The notes: generated by a model from the sequence alone, not told the origin. 64,000 nucleotides of DNA from Duganella zoogloeoides (GCF_034479515.1 NZ_CP140152.1:5518001-5582000); one strand, 5' to 3'. Counted from the first letter of the stretch, positions 1 through 9,330 are shown. Numbers and translations: made by a program.

Positions 1-383
1 GGTGCTGCATCGATGTCGGTCGCTTCTGGACGGTCCAGCAGCTCAACGTAAGCCATTGGAGCGTTGTCGCCAACGCGGAAACCCATTTTCAGGATGCGCA
101 GGTAGCCGCCGTTGCGGTTGGCGTAACGTGGGCCCAGTTCCGAGAACAGTTTGCCAACGATTTCGCGGTCGCGCAGACGGGAGAATGCCAGACGCTTGTT
201 GGCCAGGGTGTCTACCTTGCCCAGGGTCAGGATAGGCTCGACAACGCGGCGCAGTTCCTTCGCTTTTGGCAGGGTGGTTTTGATGGCTTCATGACGCAGC
301 AGGGAAACGGTCATGTTGCGCAGCATTGCCAGACGGTGGGACGAGGTACGATTGAGCTTACGGAGGCCGTGACGGTGACGCAT
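1..383 (-). CDS. rplQ: 50S ribosomal protein L17 (C-terminus cut by window edge)
   Basis: L17 is a large-subunit protein near the peptide exit side. The visible 127 codons begin [17 protein letters not shown], the typical L17 start, and run into the window boundary without a stop. The ATG at 383 is preceded on the minus strand by AAGGAAG. It is the last gene of the alpha operon, 250 bases after rpoA, an unusually long gap filled with hairpins (459-483 and 518-631). Identity is secure; only the last residues are missing. Confidence 0.97.
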   Translation of the reverse strand, partial: MRHRHGLRKLNRTSSHRLAMLRNMTVSLLRHEAIKTTLPKAKELRRVVEPILTLGKVDTLANKRLAFSRLRDREIVGKLFSELGPRYANRNGGYLRILKMGFRVGDNAPMAYVELLDRPEATDIDAA

Positions 384-458
384 GGTACTTCCTTTCAGGT
401 GTTTAAATCCGAGTTCTTCGATCGCTCAACATGAGCGCGGACCGGTTCAAGTGATTGA

Positions 459-483
459 CGCCGCGAACAACGCGTTCGCGGCG
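459..483. other. Strong hairpin in the rpoA-rplQ gap
   Basis: CGCCGCGAA (459-467) and TTCGCGGCG (475-483) form a perfect 9-bp stem around a 7-base loop. No T-run follows on the minus strand, so it is not a standard terminator. It lies just upstream of rplQ and could be an RNA-processing or stability element. Confidence 0.5.
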
Positions 484-517
484 GGTACTACAACTACAAA
501 ACTGCTTAACTGCTGAT

Positions 518-576
518 CAGTTGGCAACAGAGCAGAACATCGCTATGCGATGTCCAGTCCTGTCCCCCATTCTAGT
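518..576. repeat. Tandem structured repeat, copy A (59 bases)
   Basis: This unit is repeated directly at 577-631 with a period of 59 bases. Both begin CAGTTGGCAACAGAGCAGAA. Here the core hairpin is ACATCGC (537-543), loop TAT, GCGATGT (547-553). It differs from copy B by a paired change that keeps the stem, so the pair looks selected as a folded RNA or DNA element rather than being chance noncoding sequence. Confidence 0.7.
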
Positions 577-631
577 CAGTTGGCAACAGAGCAGAACATT
601 GCTACGCAATGTCCAGCACTGTCGCCCAATT
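577..631. repeat. Tandem structured repeat, copy B
   Basis: The core hairpin is ACATTGC (596-602), loop TAC, GCAATGT (606-612). Compared with copy A, a C-G pair has become T-A, a compensatory change. On the minus strand GGCGACAG and CTGTTGCC flank the core and could add an outer stem with one G-U pair. It starts almost immediately after the rpoA stop codon. Confidence 0.7.
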
Positions 632-633
632 TG

Positions 634-1611
634 TTATTTTTCCAGCCCTGCAGGCGGCCAGTTTTCCAGCTTCATGCCCAGGGTCAGGCCGCGCGAGGCA
701 AGAACTTCCTTGATCTCGTTGAGCGACTTGCGGCCCAGGTTTGGCGTCTTCAGCAGCTCGTTTTCCGAACGCTGGATCAGGTCGCCAATGTAGTAGATGT
801 TTTCTGCTTTCAGGCAGTTGGCCGAACGCACGGTCAGTTCCAGATCGTCCACTGGACGCAGCAGGATCGGATCGACCAGCGGTGCGCGCGATGGCGCTTC
901 GGCAGCAGCTTCGGTGCCTTCCAGGGCAGCGAACACGTTCAGTTGATCGACCAGCACGCGGGCCGATTGACGGATCGCTTCTTCCGGCGAGATGACGCCG
1001 TTGGTTTCGATGTTGATGATCAGCTTGTCCAGGTCGGTACGCTGTTCGACGCGAGCGGACTCGACGAAGTACGATACGCGACGCACTGGCGAGAACGATG
1101 CATCGAGAATGATGCGACCGATGGTCTTGTTGGTGTCTTCCGACAGGCGACGGACGTTACCTGGAACATAGCCACGGCCTTTTTCGACCTTGATCTGCAT
1201 GTCCAGCTTGCCGCCGGCGGTCAGGTGGGCAATCACGTGGTCCGGGTTGATCAGTTCCACATCGTGTGGCAGATCGATATCGGAAGCCAGGACGGCGCCT
1301 TCGCCTTCTTTTTTCAGGGTCAGGGTAACGGAGTCACGGTTGTGCACCTTGAAGACAACACCCTTCAGGTTCAGCAACAGGTCTACGACGTCTTCCTGTA
1401 CGCCGTCGAGCGACGAGTATTCGTGCACGACGCCGGCGATCGTCACTTCGGTCGGCGCGTAGCCCACCATCGACGAGAGCAGTACGCGACGCAGCGCATT
1501 ACCCAACGTATGGCCATAGCCGCGTTCGAACGGCTCCATCACGACTTTCGCGTGGCCGGCGCCGAGCGCCTCTACATCGATAATACGTGGCTTCAACAAA
1601 CTGTTTTGCAT
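634..1611 (-). CDS. rpoA: DNA-directed RNA polymerase subunit alpha
   Basis: The alpha subunit dimerises to start core polymerase assembly, and its C-terminal domain contacts UP elements and activators. The 325-residue product has the N-terminal assembly domain (conserved [19 protein letters not shown]) and, after a linker near residues 230-245, the helix-hairpin-helix alpha-CTD ending in [15 protein letters not shown]. Two ATG codons are in frame at 1617 and 1611. AAGGA is one base before the first and seven before the second, so 1611 (MQNSLLKPR) is the better start. It lies downstream of rpsD across a gap with a hairpin and T-run. Confidence 0.98.
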   Translation of the reverse strand: MQNSLLKPRIIDVEALGAGHAKVVMEPFERGYGHTLGNALRRVLLSSMVGYAPTEVTIAGVVHEYSSLDGVQEDVVDLLLNLKGVVFKVHNRDSVTLTLKKEGEGAVLASDIDLPHDVELINPDHVIAHLTAGGKLDMQIKVEKGRGYVPGNVRRLSEDTNKTIGRIILDASFSPVRRVSYFVESARVEQRTDLDKLIINIETNGVISPEEAIRQSARVLVDQLNVFAALEGTEAAAEAPSRAPLVDPILLRPVDDLELTVRSANCLKAENIYYIGDLIQRSENELLKTPNLGRKSLNEIKEVLASRGLTLGMKLENWPPAGLEK

Positions 1612-1669
1612 GTACATGTCCTTTTCAATACCCTCGGCGCGTTAGGCCGATAAGGCTGATGGCATTAGT

Positions 1670-1695
1670 AAAAACGCCCGCTGGTATCAGCGGGC
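1670..1695 (-). terminator. Hairpin plus T-run between rpsD and rpoA
   Basis: GCCCGCTG (1676-1683) and CAGCGGGC (1688-1695) form a perfect 8-bp stem with a four-base loop. On the minus strand it is followed by five T residues (1674-1670). This has the form of a weak intrinsic terminator inside a co-directional operon, so it may let only part of transcription pass from rpsD into rpoA. Confidence 0.65.
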
Positions 1696-1722
1696 GGGTT
1701 TTGGTGCTACTTAGGCTACAGA

Positions 1723-2346
1723 TTAACGCGAGTACAGTTCGACGATCAGCGATTCGTTGACGTCGTTGGCGATTTCGTTACGCTCTGGCAGGGACTTGAA
1801 GGTGCCTTCCATTTTTTTCGAGTCAACCGAAACCCAGGCTGGCATGCCGACTTGTTCAGCCAGCGACAGCGCTTCAACGATACGCACTTGCTTTTTCGAT
1901 TTTTCACGAACAGCAATGACGTCGCCAACTTTCACAGCGTACGAAGCGATGTTGACCACTTGGCCGTTCACGGTGAACGCTTTGTGCGATACCAGCTGAC
2001 GCGCTTCAGCGCGGGTCGAGCCGAAGCCCATGCGGTATGCAACGTTGTCCAGGCGGGTTTCCAGCAGCTTCAGCAGGGTTTCGCCGGTGTTGCCTTTACG
2101 GCGGTCGGCTTCTGCGAAGTAGCGACGGAACTGGCGTTCCAGAACGCCGTACATACGCTTAACTTTTTGCTTTTCGCGCAGTTGGTTGCCGTAGTCCGAG
2201 GTGCGGGCACCCGACTTGACACCGTGCTGGCCTGGCTTGACGTCCAGTTTGCACTTGCTGTCCAGCGAGCGACGTGCGCTCTTCAGGAACAGGTCAGTAC
2301 CTTCACGGCGGGAGAGTTTTGCTTTTGGTCCGATATAACGTGCCAC
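1723..2346 (-). CDS. rpsD: 30S ribosomal protein S4
   Basis: S4 is a primary 16S rRNA binder that nucleates 30S assembly and is often the translational repressor of its own operon. The 207 residues start [20 protein letters not shown] and contain the S4 RNA-binding domain near residues 97-160. No zinc-binding cysteine set is seen in the N-terminus. The start codon is GTG at 2346, with AAAGGAAG four bases before it. A 311-base leader gap with its own candidate promoter and pseudoknot separates it from rpsK. Confidence 0.98.
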   Translation of the reverse strand: MARYIGPKAKLSRREGTDLFLKSARRSLDSKCKLDVKPGQHGVKSGARTSDYGNQLREKQKVKRMYGVLERQFRRYFAEADRRKGNTGETLLKLLETRLDNVAYRMGFGSTRAEARQLVSHKAFTVNGQVVNIASYAVKVGDVIAVREKSKKQVRIVEALSLAEQVGMPAWVSVDSKKMEGTFKSLPERNEIANDVNESLIVELYSR

Positions 2347-2373
2347 GATGCTTCCTTTGTTTTAAATAATGAC

Positions 2374-2441
2374 GCCCCAGCCACGCAACGGAGGTTGCCT
2401 GGTTAGGCGCTAGTCTGTGCCGCGAGGGGCCAGACGTGGCT
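2374..2441 (-). promoter_or_regulatory. Possible pseudoknot in the rpsD leader
   Basis: On the minus strand AGCCACG (2441-2435) can pair with CGTGGCT (2385-2379), and GCCCC (2430-2426) with GGGGC (2378-2374). The two pairings cross, giving an H-type pseudoknot that ends about 25 bases before the rpsD start codon. S4 represses translation by binding a pseudoknot in the E. coli alpha operon, so an analogous S4 target here is a reasonable inference. Confidence 0.45.
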
Positions 2442-2485
2442 AAAGTCTGCCAGCCTTGCGACATGACAGACGACAATAGCCGGGC

Positions 2486-2514
2486 AGTATAACCGTTTCC
2501 GGTCATCTGCTCCA
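2486..2514 (-). promoter_or_regulatory. Candidate sigma-70 promoter for rpsD-rpoA-rplQ
   Basis: A TATACT -10 (minus strand, 2491-2486) lies 17 bases from TGGAGC (2514-2509). The -10 matches consensus at five of six positions and the -35 is weak. Transcription would start near 2479 and give an rpsD leader of about 130 bases that includes the pseudoknot. Confidence 0.45.
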
Positions 2515-2542
2515 GCGATTTTTGACAGCTAACTGCCAGGAA

Positions 2543-2651
2543 CTCGCAAAACCGTAGCGAGCGGTTCGCTATCGTCTCGAGTAGCGGAAGCGTACAGAGG
2601 TACGCTAAGCAACGGAGAGGCGATAGCGGATCGCGCAGTAGGTTTTCCGAG
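2543..2651. repeat. Dispersed structured repeat, copy 1
   Basis: This 109-base element is about 80% identical, in reverse orientation, to 50450-50555. Its ends pair (CTCGCAAAACC with GGTTTTCCGAG), an inner stem pairs CGCTATCG with CGATAGCG, and GTACGC closes an apical hairpin. The inner stem differs from copy 2 by two compensatory changes. It begins six bases after the rpsK stop codon and fills most of the rest of the rpsK-rpsD gap; 2515-2542 shows nothing else. Confidence 0.75.
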
Positions 2652-2657
2652 ATTTCC

Positions 2658-3062
2658 TTAGATACGACGACGCTTAGGTGGACGGCAGCCGTTGTGTGGC
2701 ACTGGGGTAACGTCCTGGATTTCGGTGATCTTGATGCCCAGGTTGTTCAGTGCGCGCACTGCGGACTCGCGACCAGGACCTGGGCCCTTGATACGCACTT
2801 CCAGGTTCTTCACGCCGCATTCCACTGCCACTTTACCAGCTGCTTCAGCCGCAACCTGCGCTGCGAACGGAGTCGATTTACGCGAACCCTTGAAGCCAGC
2901 GCCACCGGAGGTAGCCCACGACAGAGCATTGCCCTGACGGTCGGTAATGGTGATGATGGTGTTGTTGAAGGAAGCGTGAACGTGTGCGATACCTTCTGCA
3001 ACGTTCTTCTTGACCTTCTTGCGCACGCGGGCTGCTGCTGCGCTGCTTTGTTGCTTAGCCAT
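2658..3062 (-). CDS. rpsK: 30S ribosomal protein S11
   Basis: S11 sits on the 30S platform near the E site and the mRNA exit. The 134-residue product has the basic N-terminal tail and the conserved C-terminal segment ending [14 protein letters not shown]. It is 14 bases downstream of rpsM and upstream of the structured-repeat gap before rpsD. The ATG at 3062 follows AGGGAAATCAC on the minus strand. Length is typical and nothing is unusual in the protein. Confidence 0.98.
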   Translation of the reverse strand: MAKQQSSAAAARVRKKVKKNVAEGIAHVHASFNNTIITITDRQGNALSWATSGGAGFKGSRKSTPFAAQVAAEAAGKVAVECGVKNLEVRIKGPGPGRESAVRALNNLGIKITEIQDVTPVPHNGCRPPKRRRI

Positions 3063-3076
3063 GTGATTTCCCTAGA

Positions 3077-3442
3077 TTATTTCTTGAGCGATTGAGCGGC
3101 TTTGCGCGGGCCCTTGCGGGTACGTGCATTGGTGCGGGTACGCTGACCGCGGACCGGCAGGCCCTTACGGTGACGCATACCGCGGTAGCAACCCAGATCC
3201 ATCAAACGCTTGATGTTCATGGACAGTTCGCGACGCAGATCGCCTTCGACGATGAATTTTGCTACTTCATCGCGCAGCTTTTCCAGTTCGCTGTCGTCCA
3301 GGTCTTTGACCTTTTTGTCGGTCGCAATACCCGTCGCGGCGCAGATGAACTTTGCGCGCGGGCGGCCAACACCGTAGATGGCCGTCAGGCCGATAACGGT
3401 GTGCTGATGATTTGGGATATTAACCCCTGCAATACGTGCCAT
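3077..3442 (-). CDS. rpsM: 30S ribosomal protein S13
   Basis: S13 lies in the 30S head and forms bridges with the large subunit and contacts with P-site tRNA through its C-terminal tail. The 121 residues start [19 protein letters not shown] and end in the lysine-rich [11 protein letters not shown] tail. It opens the alpha-operon gene set, 27 bases after rpmJ. Standard length and sequence. Confidence 0.98.
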   Translation of the reverse strand: MARIAGVNIPNHQHTVIGLTAIYGVGRPRAKFICAATGIATDKKVKDLDDSELEKLRDEVAKFIVEGDLRRELSMNIKRLMDLGCYRGMRHRKGLPVRGQRTRTNARTRKGPRKAAQSLKK

Positions 3443-3469
3443 TCGTTATTCCTCGATAAATAACGGTTA

Positions 3470-3583
3470 TTAACCTTGACGCTGCTTGTGACGTGGTTCG
3501 ACGCAGATTACGCGAACAACGCCCTTGCGCTTGATGATCTTGCAGTTGCGGCAGATCCGCTTAACTGAGGCGTTAACTTTCAT
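3470..3583 (-). CDS. rpmJ: 50S ribosomal protein L36
   Basis: This 37-residue protein is a late-assembling large-subunit component. Translation of the minus strand gives [20 protein letters not shown] and then the rest of a complete L36. Cys11, Cys14, Cys27 and His32 form the CCCH zinc ribbon, so this is the zinc-binding form. It lies between infA and rpsM, the usual spc-operon position in proteobacteria. It is short and easily missed by gene callers with a length cut-off. Confidence 0.96.
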   Translation of the reverse strand: MKVNASVKRICRNCKIIKRKGVVRVICVEPRHKQRQG

Positions 3584-3615
3584 TATGAACTCTCTTCTAA
3601 AAGGTTCGATTAAAT

Positions 3616-3834
3616 TTACTTGGTCCGGAACACGATGCGGGCACGGGACAGGTCGTAAGGTGTCAGCTCTACCGTCACCTTGTCGCCAGGGAGGATGCGG
3701 ATATAGTTCATCCGCATTTTACCCGAAATATGTCCGAGCACCACGTGTCCGTTTTCCAGTTTCACTCGAAATGTTGCATTCGGGAGATTCTCAAGAATCT
3801 CGCCTTGCATCTGTATGACGTCGTCTTTTGCCAT
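3616..3834 (-). CDS. infA: Translation initiation factor IF-1
   Basis: IF-1 blocks the ribosomal A site during initiation and works with IF-2 and IF-3. The 72-residue OB-fold protein begins [20 protein letters not shown] and contains [19 protein letters not shown]. It is between secY (18-base gap) and rpmJ, where Burkholderiales usually place infA, whereas E. coli keeps it elsewhere. Full length. Confidence 0.97.
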   Translation of the reverse strand: MAKDDVIQMQGEILENLPNATFRVKLENGHVVLGHISGKMRMNYIRILPGDKVTVELTPYDLSRARIVFRTK

Positions 3835-3852
3835 TCGGTATGTTTACCGCGC

Positions 3853-5187
3853 TTATCGCGTCGGAATTCCGCCCTTGAAGTTTGCTTTGCGCAGCAGCGA
3901 TTCATATTGCTGCGACATCACGTAGTTTTGTACTTGCGCCATGAAATCCATGGTAACAACCACAATAATCAACAGAGAAGTACCGCCAAAATAGAAAGGT
4001 ACTTTCCACTCAGCGACCATGAATTCCGGCAGCAAGCACACCAAAGTGATGTAAATGGCGCCAGCCAGTGTCAGTCGTGTCAGGATCTTGTCGATGTAAC
4101 GGGCAGTCTGCTCACCGGGACGAATCCCTGGCACAAAGGCCCCGCTCTTCTTCAAGTTATCTGCTGTTTCCTTGCTGTTGAAAACCAGCGCGGTGTAAAA
4201 GAAGCAGAAGAACACGATGGCCACCGCGTACAACAGTGCGTGGATGGGCTCGCCTGGCCCCATCGATGCAGCCAAATCTTTCAGGAACCGGACCACCGGG
4301 TTGGTGGTGTCAGCGCCTGTCGTGAACCAGCCCACGATCGTTGCCGGGAACAAGATAATCGACGAAGCGAAGATCGGTGGGATCACGCCAGCCATGTTCA
4401 ACTTCAATGGCAGGTGCGACGTTTGTCCACCGTAAATCTTGTTACCCACCTGGCGTTTCGCATAGTTCACCAGAATCTTGCGTTGGCCACGTTCCACAAA
4501 TACCACGAAGAACGTTACCGCCACTACCAGGATCATGATGATGATCGCCGAGAAAGCACCAATCGATCCGTTCGACACCGAGGAGCCCAAGCCACCCAGC
4601 GCGCCCGGCAAACCGGCTGCGATACCTGCGAAAATGATGATCGAGATGCCATTACCTAAGCCACGCTCGGTAATTTGCTCGCCCAACCACATCACGAACA
4701 TGGTTCCGGTCAACAGCGTTACGACCGTTACGAAACGGAATGCGTAACCAGGATCGAGCACCAGACCTTGTTGCGACTCCAGAGCGACGGCAATGCCGAG
4801 GGCCTGGAACGTAGCCAGAACAACCGTGAAATAACGGGTGTATTGGGTGATCTTGCGACGGCCTGCTTCGCCTTCCTTCTTGAGCGCTTCCATCTGCGGC
4901 GAGACGATCGACACCAACTGCATGATGATCGAGGCCGAGATGTACGGCGTGATACCCAGCGCAAACACCGTAAAGCGCGCGAGAGCGCCACCACTGAACA
5001 TGTTCAACATGCCCAGGATGCCGCCCTCTTGCGACTTGAACAGCGCGGCCAGCTGTACCGGATCAATCCCGGGGACCGGGATGTGAGCACCGATACGATA
5101 TACCACCAATGCGCCAAGCAAGAACCAGAGCCGGCCCCAAGGGAACCCGGCTGCAGCGCTTTTTGCAAGTTGTGGATTAGTCGCCAA
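3853..5187 (-). CDS. secY: Protein translocase subunit SecY
   Basis: SecY forms the channel of the SecYEG translocon in the inner membrane, for protein secretion and membrane insertion. The 444-residue product has the expected ten hydrophobic segments. It starts at about residue 20 with [20 protein letters not shown], followed by the plug-region motif [18 protein letters not shown]. It follows rplO (33-base gap), the conserved spc-operon order, and precedes infA. No irregularity. Confidence 0.98.
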   Translation of the reverse strand: MATNPQLAKSAAAGFPWGRLWFLLGALVVYRIGAHIPVPGIDPVQLAALFKSQEGGILGMLNMFSGGALARFTVFALGITPYISASIIMQLVSIVSPQMEALKKEGEAGRRKITQYTRYFTVVLATFQALGIAVALESQQGLVLDPGYAFRFVTVVTLLTGTMFVMWLGEQITERGLGNGISIIIFAGIAAGLPGALGGLGSSVSNGSIGAFSAIIIMILVVAVTFFVVFVERGQRKILVNYAKRQVGNKIYGGQTSHLPLKLNMAGVIPPIFASSIILFPATIVGWFTTGADTTNPVVRFLKDLAASMGPGEPIHALLYAVAIVFFCFFYTALVFNSKETADNLKKSGAFVPGIRPGEQTARYIDKILTRLTLAGAIYITLVCLLPEFMVAEWKVPFYFGGTSLLIIVVVTMDFMAQVQNYVMSQQYESLLRKANFKGGIPTR

Positions 5188-5220
5188 TTTTCGCTCCGAT
5201 CAAGCTGTTTAGCGGCAAGC

Positions 5221-5652
5221 TCAGGCTACCGAGCCGCCAGCTGCTTCGATGGCTGCTTTCGCGCCAGCGGTCACTTTCAGGCCCTTGAGGTTCACCGCTT
5301 TGGTGATCTCGCCGGACAGGATGACGCGCACGTCGCGTGCCAGCACGCTCAGAACGCCAGCTTGCTTCAGCACCAGGATGTCGACATCGCCAACAGCCAG
5401 GTTGTTCAGGTCGGACAGACGCACTTCAGCTTTGAAGGTGGCGTTGAGCGACTTGAAACCGCGCTTAGGCAGACGGCGTTGCAGAGGCATCTGACCGCCT
5501 TCGAAGCCGACTTTGTGGAAGCCGCCCGAACGCGATTTTTGACCCTTGTGACCACGGCCCGAGGTTTTGCCCAGACCGGAGCCGATACCGCGGCCGACGC
5601 GACGCTTGTAGTGCTTGGCGCCGTCGGCTGGTTGAATGGTATTCAGTTCCAT
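5221..5652 (-). CDS. rplO: 50S ribosomal protein L15
   Basis: L15 is a late-assembly 23S rRNA binder. The 143 residues have the long basic N-terminal arm ([20 protein letters not shown]) and a globular C-terminal domain. It lies 27 bases after rpmD and before secY. Its length matches other proteobacterial L15 proteins. Confidence 0.98.
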   Translation of the reverse strand: MELNTIQPADGAKHYKRRVGRGIGSGLGKTSGRGHKGQKSRSGGFHKVGFEGGQMPLQRRLPKRGFKSLNATFKAEVRLSDLNNLAVGDVDILVLKQAGVLSVLARDVRVILSGEITKAVNLKGLKVTAGAKAAIEAAGGSVA

Positions 5653-5679
5653 GATTTCTCCGTGTGTAAGCCTTGCGGC

Positions 5680-5862
5680 TTACCCAACTACTTTAACGAG
5701 GTACGAGACTTTGTTGATCATGCCGCGCACGGATGGGGTGTCCTGCAACTCGGAAACCGAGTTAACACGACGCAGGCCCAGGCCGCGTACGGTGGCACGG
5801 TGATCTTCACGCGTACCGATCAAGCCCTTGACCAGTTGTACTTTGACAGTTTTGTTAGTCAT
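5680..5862 (-). CDS. rpmD: 50S ribosomal protein L30
   Basis: L30 is a small ferredoxin-like-fold protein of the large subunit. The reading frame is open upstream to 5892, but the family starts at [17 protein letters not shown], which places the ATG at 5862. That start gives the usual 60 residues and a 10-base spacing from rpsE. Conserved [14 protein letters not shown] is present. Confidence 0.96.
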   Translation of the reverse strand: MTNKTVKVQLVKGLIGTREDHRATVRGLGLRRVNSVSELQDTPSVRGMINKVSYLVKVVG

Positions 5863-5872
5863 ATCGTTCACC

Positions 5873-6391
5873 TTAGCCCAGGATCTCTTCAACCGACTTG
5901 CCGCGCTTGGCAGCGATATCGGAAGCAGTCGTCATTTTTGCCAGACCGTCGAGGGTCGCACGCACCAGATTGTAAGGGTTGCTCGAGCCGGTGGATTTCG
6001 CCACGACGTCGGTCACGCCCATTACTTCGAAGATAGCGCGCATGGCGCCACCAGCGATCACGCCGGTACCTGGTTTCGCAGGGATCATCATTACTTTCGA
6101 TGCGCCATGACGACCGTGTACGGTGTGATGCAGGGTGCCGTTTTTCAACGGTACTTTGATCAGGTTGCGACGGGCTTCTTCCATTGCCTTCTGCACACCC
6201 ACTGGTACTTCTTTCGACTTGCCCTTGCCCATGCCGATGCGGCCATCGCCGTCACCAACCACGGTCAGCGCGGCGAAACCCATGATACGACCACCCTTGA
6301 CCACTTTGGTCACGCGGTTGATCGCGATCATTTTTTCGCGCATGCCATCATCCGGCTTGTCGCTTGCCATTTTTGCTTGCATTTTTGCCAT
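5873..6391 (-). CDS. rpsE: 30S ribosomal protein S5
   Basis: S5 lies at the mRNA entry channel and contributes to decoding accuracy. The 172 residues hold the double-stranded RNA-binding-like N-terminal domain ([19 protein letters not shown]) and the C-terminal domain of the S5 family. It is 9 bases after rplR and 10 before rpmD. Standard length. Confidence 0.98.
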   Translation of the reverse strand: MAKMQAKMASDKPDDGMREKMIAINRVTKVVKGGRIMGFAALTVVGDGDGRIGMGKGKSKEVPVGVQKAMEEARRNLIKVPLKNGTLHHTVHGRHGASKVMMIPAKPGTGVIAGGAMRAIFEVMGVTDVVAKSTGSSNPYNLVRATLDGLAKMTTASDIAAKRGKSVEEILG

Positions 6392-6400
6392 GATCGCTCC

Positions 6401-6763
6401 TTAGAACTTCAGACCGGCTTCACGCGCGGCTTCAGCCAGCGCCTTCACACGGCCATGGAAACGGAAACCGGAACGGTCGAAGGCGACTTCGGTGATTCCT
6501 GCTTTCAGTGCTTTCTCTGCGACACGCTTGCCCACCAGTGCGGCAGCAGCGGCGTTACCGCCCTTGCCCGATTGGCCAGCCAGTTCAGCGCGTACTTCCG
6601 CTTCCAGGGTCGAGGCCGAAACCAATACTTTGGCTTCCGGGCTGATCAGGCTTGCGTAGATATGCAGGTTGGTGCGGTGAACCGACAGGCGGTTGACCTT
6701 CTGCTGCGCAATCTTGATCCGGGTTTGACGTCCGCGACGCAGACGAGATTCTTTTTTATCCAT
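6401..6763 (-). CDS. rplR: 50S ribosomal protein L18
   Basis: L18 binds 5S rRNA and joins it to the large subunit with L5 and L25. The 120 residues start [18 protein letters not shown], with the basic N-terminal tail and the conserved [20 protein letters not shown] near the C-terminus. It lies between rplF (13-base gap) and rpsE. Confidence 0.98.
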   Translation of the reverse strand: MDKKESRLRRGRQTRIKIAQQKVNRLSVHRTNLHIYASLISPEAKVLVSASTLEAEVRAELAGQSGKGGNAAAAALVGKRVAEKALKAGITEVAFDRSGFRFHGRVKALAEAAREAGLKF

Positions 6764-6776
6764 CGTCAGCCCCTAA

Positions 6777-7310
6777 TTACTTCTTCTTGGTTTCTTTAAG
6801 CTTAACCACTTCGTCCGAATAACGGACGCCCTTGCCCTTGTAAGGCTCAGGAGCGCGGTAAGCGCGAACTTCGGCAGCCACTTGGCCCACTTTTTGACGG
6901 TCGATGCCTTTGATGACGATCTCGGTCGGAGTGGCGGTAACAACCGTTACGCCTTCTGGCATGGCATGCACGACAGGGTGCGAGAAACCCAGCGACAGGT
7001 TCAGCTTGTCGCCCTGGGCTTGGGCTTTGTAGCCCACGCCGATCAGGTTCAGTTTTTTCTCGAAGCCCTTGGTGACGCCGTTGACCATGTTGTTGACCAG
7101 TGCGCGCAGCGTACCGGACATGGCGTTGGCTTCACGGCTGTCGTTCGCTGGCTCAAAGCTCAGCGTGCCGTCGTTGTTTTGTACTTTTACCAGGCCGTTC
7201 AGGTTCTGGGTCAGGACGCCCAGGGGGCCCTTGACGGTGATCGCTTGTGCGGAGATGGCGACATCAGCGCCAGCTGGCACAGCGATTGGCATTTTAGCTA
7301 CACGGGACAT
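6777..7310 (-). CDS. rplF: 50S ribosomal protein L6
   Basis: L6 sits near the sarcin-ricin loop and the GTPase centre. The 177 residues contain two tandem L6 domains and the C-terminal signature [16 protein letters not shown]. It is 10 bases after rpsH and 13 before rplR. Full length, no oddities. Confidence 0.98.
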   Translation of the reverse strand: MSRVAKMPIAVPAGADVAISAQAITVKGPLGVLTQNLNGLVKVQNNDGTLSFEPANDSREANAMSGTLRALVNNMVNGVTKGFEKKLNLIGVGYKAQAQGDKLNLSLGFSHPVVHAMPEGVTVVTATPTEIVIKGIDRQKVGQVAAEVRAYRAPEPYKGKGVRYSDEVVKLKETKKK

Positions 7311-7320
7311 GTGTTACTCC

Positions 7321-7716
7321 TTAAGCGACGTAGCAAATAACTTCGCCGCCGACACCGGTAGCGCGTGCTTTGCGATCGGTCATGACGCCTTGCGGAGTCG
7401 ACACGATGGCCACACCCAGACCGTTCATCACCGTTGGGATCTCGTCCTTGCCTTTGTAGACGCGCAGGCCCGGACGGGATACGCGCTCCAGGCGCTCGAT
7501 GACGGGACGACCGACATAATATTTCAAACCGATTTTCAGTTCCGCTTTGCCACCATCTTCGGCAACTGCGAAATCTTCAATGTAACCCTCGTCCTTGAGG
7601 ACGTTGGCAATCGCTACTTTGACTTTCGACGATGGCATGGCCACGGTCGTTTTTTGAACGCCTTGGGCGTTGCGAATGCGGGTCAGCATATCGGCGATAG
7701 GATCGCTCATACTCAT
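7321..7716 (-). CDS. rpsH: 30S ribosomal protein S8
   Basis: S8 is a primary 16S rRNA binder and in E. coli the repressor of the spc operon. The 131 residues have the C-terminal signature [20 protein letters not shown]. Two ATG codons are close ([11 protein letters not shown]). AGGAG lies eight bases before the first, supporting the start at 7716. It is 14 bases after rpsN. Confidence 0.98.
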   Translation of the reverse strand: MSMSDPIADMLTRIRNAQGVQKTTVAMPSSKVKVAIANVLKDEGYIEDFAVAEDGGKAELKIGLKYYVGRPVIERLERVSRPGLRVYKGKDEIPTVMNGLGVAIVSTPQGVMTDRKARATGVGGEVICYVA

Positions 7717-7730
7717 TGCATATTCTCCTA

Positions 7731-8036
7731 TTACCAGCTAGCTTTAGTCATACCCGGAATTTCACCACGCATGGCGAATTCACGGAGCTTGATACGGCCC
7801 AGACCGAATTTACGGAAGGTGCCGCGTGGACGACCGGTGACGGCGCAGCGGTTACGCTGGCGGGTCGGAGCCGAGTTACGTGGCAGGGTCTGCAGTTTCA
7901 GACGCGCTTCGTAACGTTCTTCTTCCGATTTCGACTGGTCATCGATGATGGCCTTGAGCGAGGCGCGCTTGGCGGCGAATTTGTTCGCCAGTGCCACGCG
8001 TTTCGCTTCACGGTTAATCAGTGCGAGTTTTGCCAT
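7731..8036 (-). CDS. rpsN: 30S ribosomal protein S14 (zinc-free type)
   Basis: S14 is in the 30S head near the A-site side. The product is 101 residues, the long form. It has a single cysteine ([18 protein letters not shown]) instead of the CXXC pairs of the short zinc-binding form, so it is the C-minus type. It lies 6 bases after rplE and 14 before rpsH. Confidence 0.98.
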   Translation of the reverse strand: MAKLALINREAKRVALANKFAAKRASLKAIIDDQSKSEEERYEARLKLQTLPRNSAPTRQRNRCAVTGRPRGTFRKFGLGRIKLREFAMRGEIPGMTKASW

Positions 8037-8042
8037 GATCTC

Positions 8043-8582
8043 TTAGTTCCTGAACGGGAATTTGAAGGCGGCGAGCAGAGCTTTCGCTTCGTCGTCGGTC
8101 TTAGCGGTGGTGGTGATCGAAATGTTCATACCACGCAGCGCATCGATCTTGTCGTACTCGATTTCCGGGAAGATGATCTGCTCTTTCACGCCGATGTTGT
8201 AGTTACCACGACCATCGAACGAACGGCCATTCACACCGCGGAAGTCACGCACGCGTGGCAGGGCCACGGTGATGAAACGATCCAGGAACTCGTACATGCG
8301 AGCGCCGCGCAGGGTAACCATGGTACCGATCGGATAGCCTTCACGGATTTTGAAGCCCGCGATTGCTTTGCGCGACTTGGTGGTCACTGGCTTCTGGCCA
8401 GCGATCTTGGTCAGATCGCCAACAGCGTGCTCAAGGACTTTCTTGTCCGCGATTGCCTCACCAACACCCATGTTCAGGGTGATCTTGGTCAGACGGGGAA
8501 CTTCCATCACCGACTTGTAACCGAATTTTTCGGTCAGGTCAGCGACGACTTTTTCTTTATAGAACTCTTGGAGACGTGCCAT
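8043..8582 (-). CDS. rplE: 50S ribosomal protein L5
   Basis: L5 binds 5S rRNA and contacts the P-site tRNA. The 179 residues carry the family motifs [13 protein letters not shown] near residue 30 and [19 protein letters not shown] near the C-terminus. It is tightly packed, 6 bases from both rplX and rpsN. Confidence 0.98.
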   Translation of the reverse strand: MARLQEFYKEKVVADLTEKFGYKSVMEVPRLTKITLNMGVGEAIADKKVLEHAVGDLTKIAGQKPVTTKSRKAIAGFKIREGYPIGTMVTLRGARMYEFLDRFITVALPRVRDFRGVNGRSFDGRGNYNIGVKEQIIFPEIEYDKIDALRGMNISITTTAKTDDEAKALLAAFKFPFRN

Positions 8583-8588
8583 GATTTC

Positions 8589-8903
8589 TTAAGCCTTCAC
8601 TACTTCGCCGGTCGATTTGAAGACGCGGACTTTTTTGCCGTCGACATCTTTGAAACCTACGCGGTCTGCCTTGCCACTAGCTGCATTGAACAATGCAACG
8701 TTGGACACGTGAATCGGCATAGTCTTGTCGACGATACCACCTTGTACGCCAGTCATCGGGTTCGGCTTGGTCGCTTTTTTAGCAACGTTGACGCCTTCAA
8801 CCACTACGTGTTCTGCGTCTACGCGACGCGAAACGACACCGCGTTTGCCCTTGTCTTTACCGGCCAGAACGATGACTTCGTCGTTTTTACGAATCTTATC
8901 CAT
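8589..8903 (-). CDS. rplX: 50S ribosomal protein L24
   Basis: L24 is an assembly initiator that binds the 5' end of 23S rRNA near the exit tunnel. The 104 residues begin [20 protein letters not shown], the KOW motif. It is 10 bases after rplN and 6 before rplE. Confidence 0.98.
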   Translation of the reverse strand: MDKIRKNDEVIVLAGKDKGKRGVVSRRVDAEHVVVEGVNVAKKATKPNPMTGVQGGIVDKTMPIHVSNVALFNAASGKADRVGFKDVDGKKVRVFKSTGEVVKA

Positions 8904-8913
8904 TGCTGACTCC

Positions 8914-9282
8914 TTACAGTACTTCAGGTGCCAGGGACACGATCTTCATGAACTTTTCAGTGCGCAGCTCGCGCGTCACTGGTCCGAAGATACGGGTACC
9001 GATCGGTTCCAGCTTGGCGTTCAACAGAACGGCGGCATTGCCGTCGAACTTCACCAGGGAACCGTCTTGGCGGCGAACACCTTTAGCGGTGCGCACAACC
9101 ACGGCGTTATAAATTTCACCTTTTTTGACACGACCACGTGGCGCAGCAACCTTAACGGTTACTTTGATCACGTCGCCAATGCCAGCATAACGGCGCTTGG
9201 AGCCACCCAATACCTTGATGCACAAAACTTCTTTTGCACCGGTATTGTCGGCAACTTCGAGCCGGCTTTCAGTTTGAATCAT
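8914..9282 (-). CDS. rplN: 50S ribosomal protein L14
   Basis: L14 is at the subunit interface and forms intersubunit bridges. The 122 residues start [20 protein letters not shown], diagnostic for the family. In E. coli rplN is the first gene of the spc operon. Here a 265-base gap with several hairpins separates it from rpsQ, consistent with the same boundary. GGGAAAGAG precedes the ATG at 9282. Confidence 0.98.
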   Translation of the reverse strand: MIQTESRLEVADNTGAKEVLCIKVLGGSKRRYAGIGDVIKVTVKVAAPRGRVKKGEIYNAVVVRTAKGVRRQDGSLVKFDGNAAVLLNAKLEPIGTRIFGPVTRELRTEKFMKIVSLAPEVL

Positions 9283-9330
9283 AGTATTCTCTTTCCCAAC
9301 TTAAGCCGAAGAATCCACACAATGCGGACC

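Noticed and set aside
384-633. Short plus-strand open frame (from 455) across the rpoA-rplQ gap
   Set aside because: Its peptide is the translation of the tandem hairpin repeat followed by antisense rpoA, with no ribosome site and no family resemblance.
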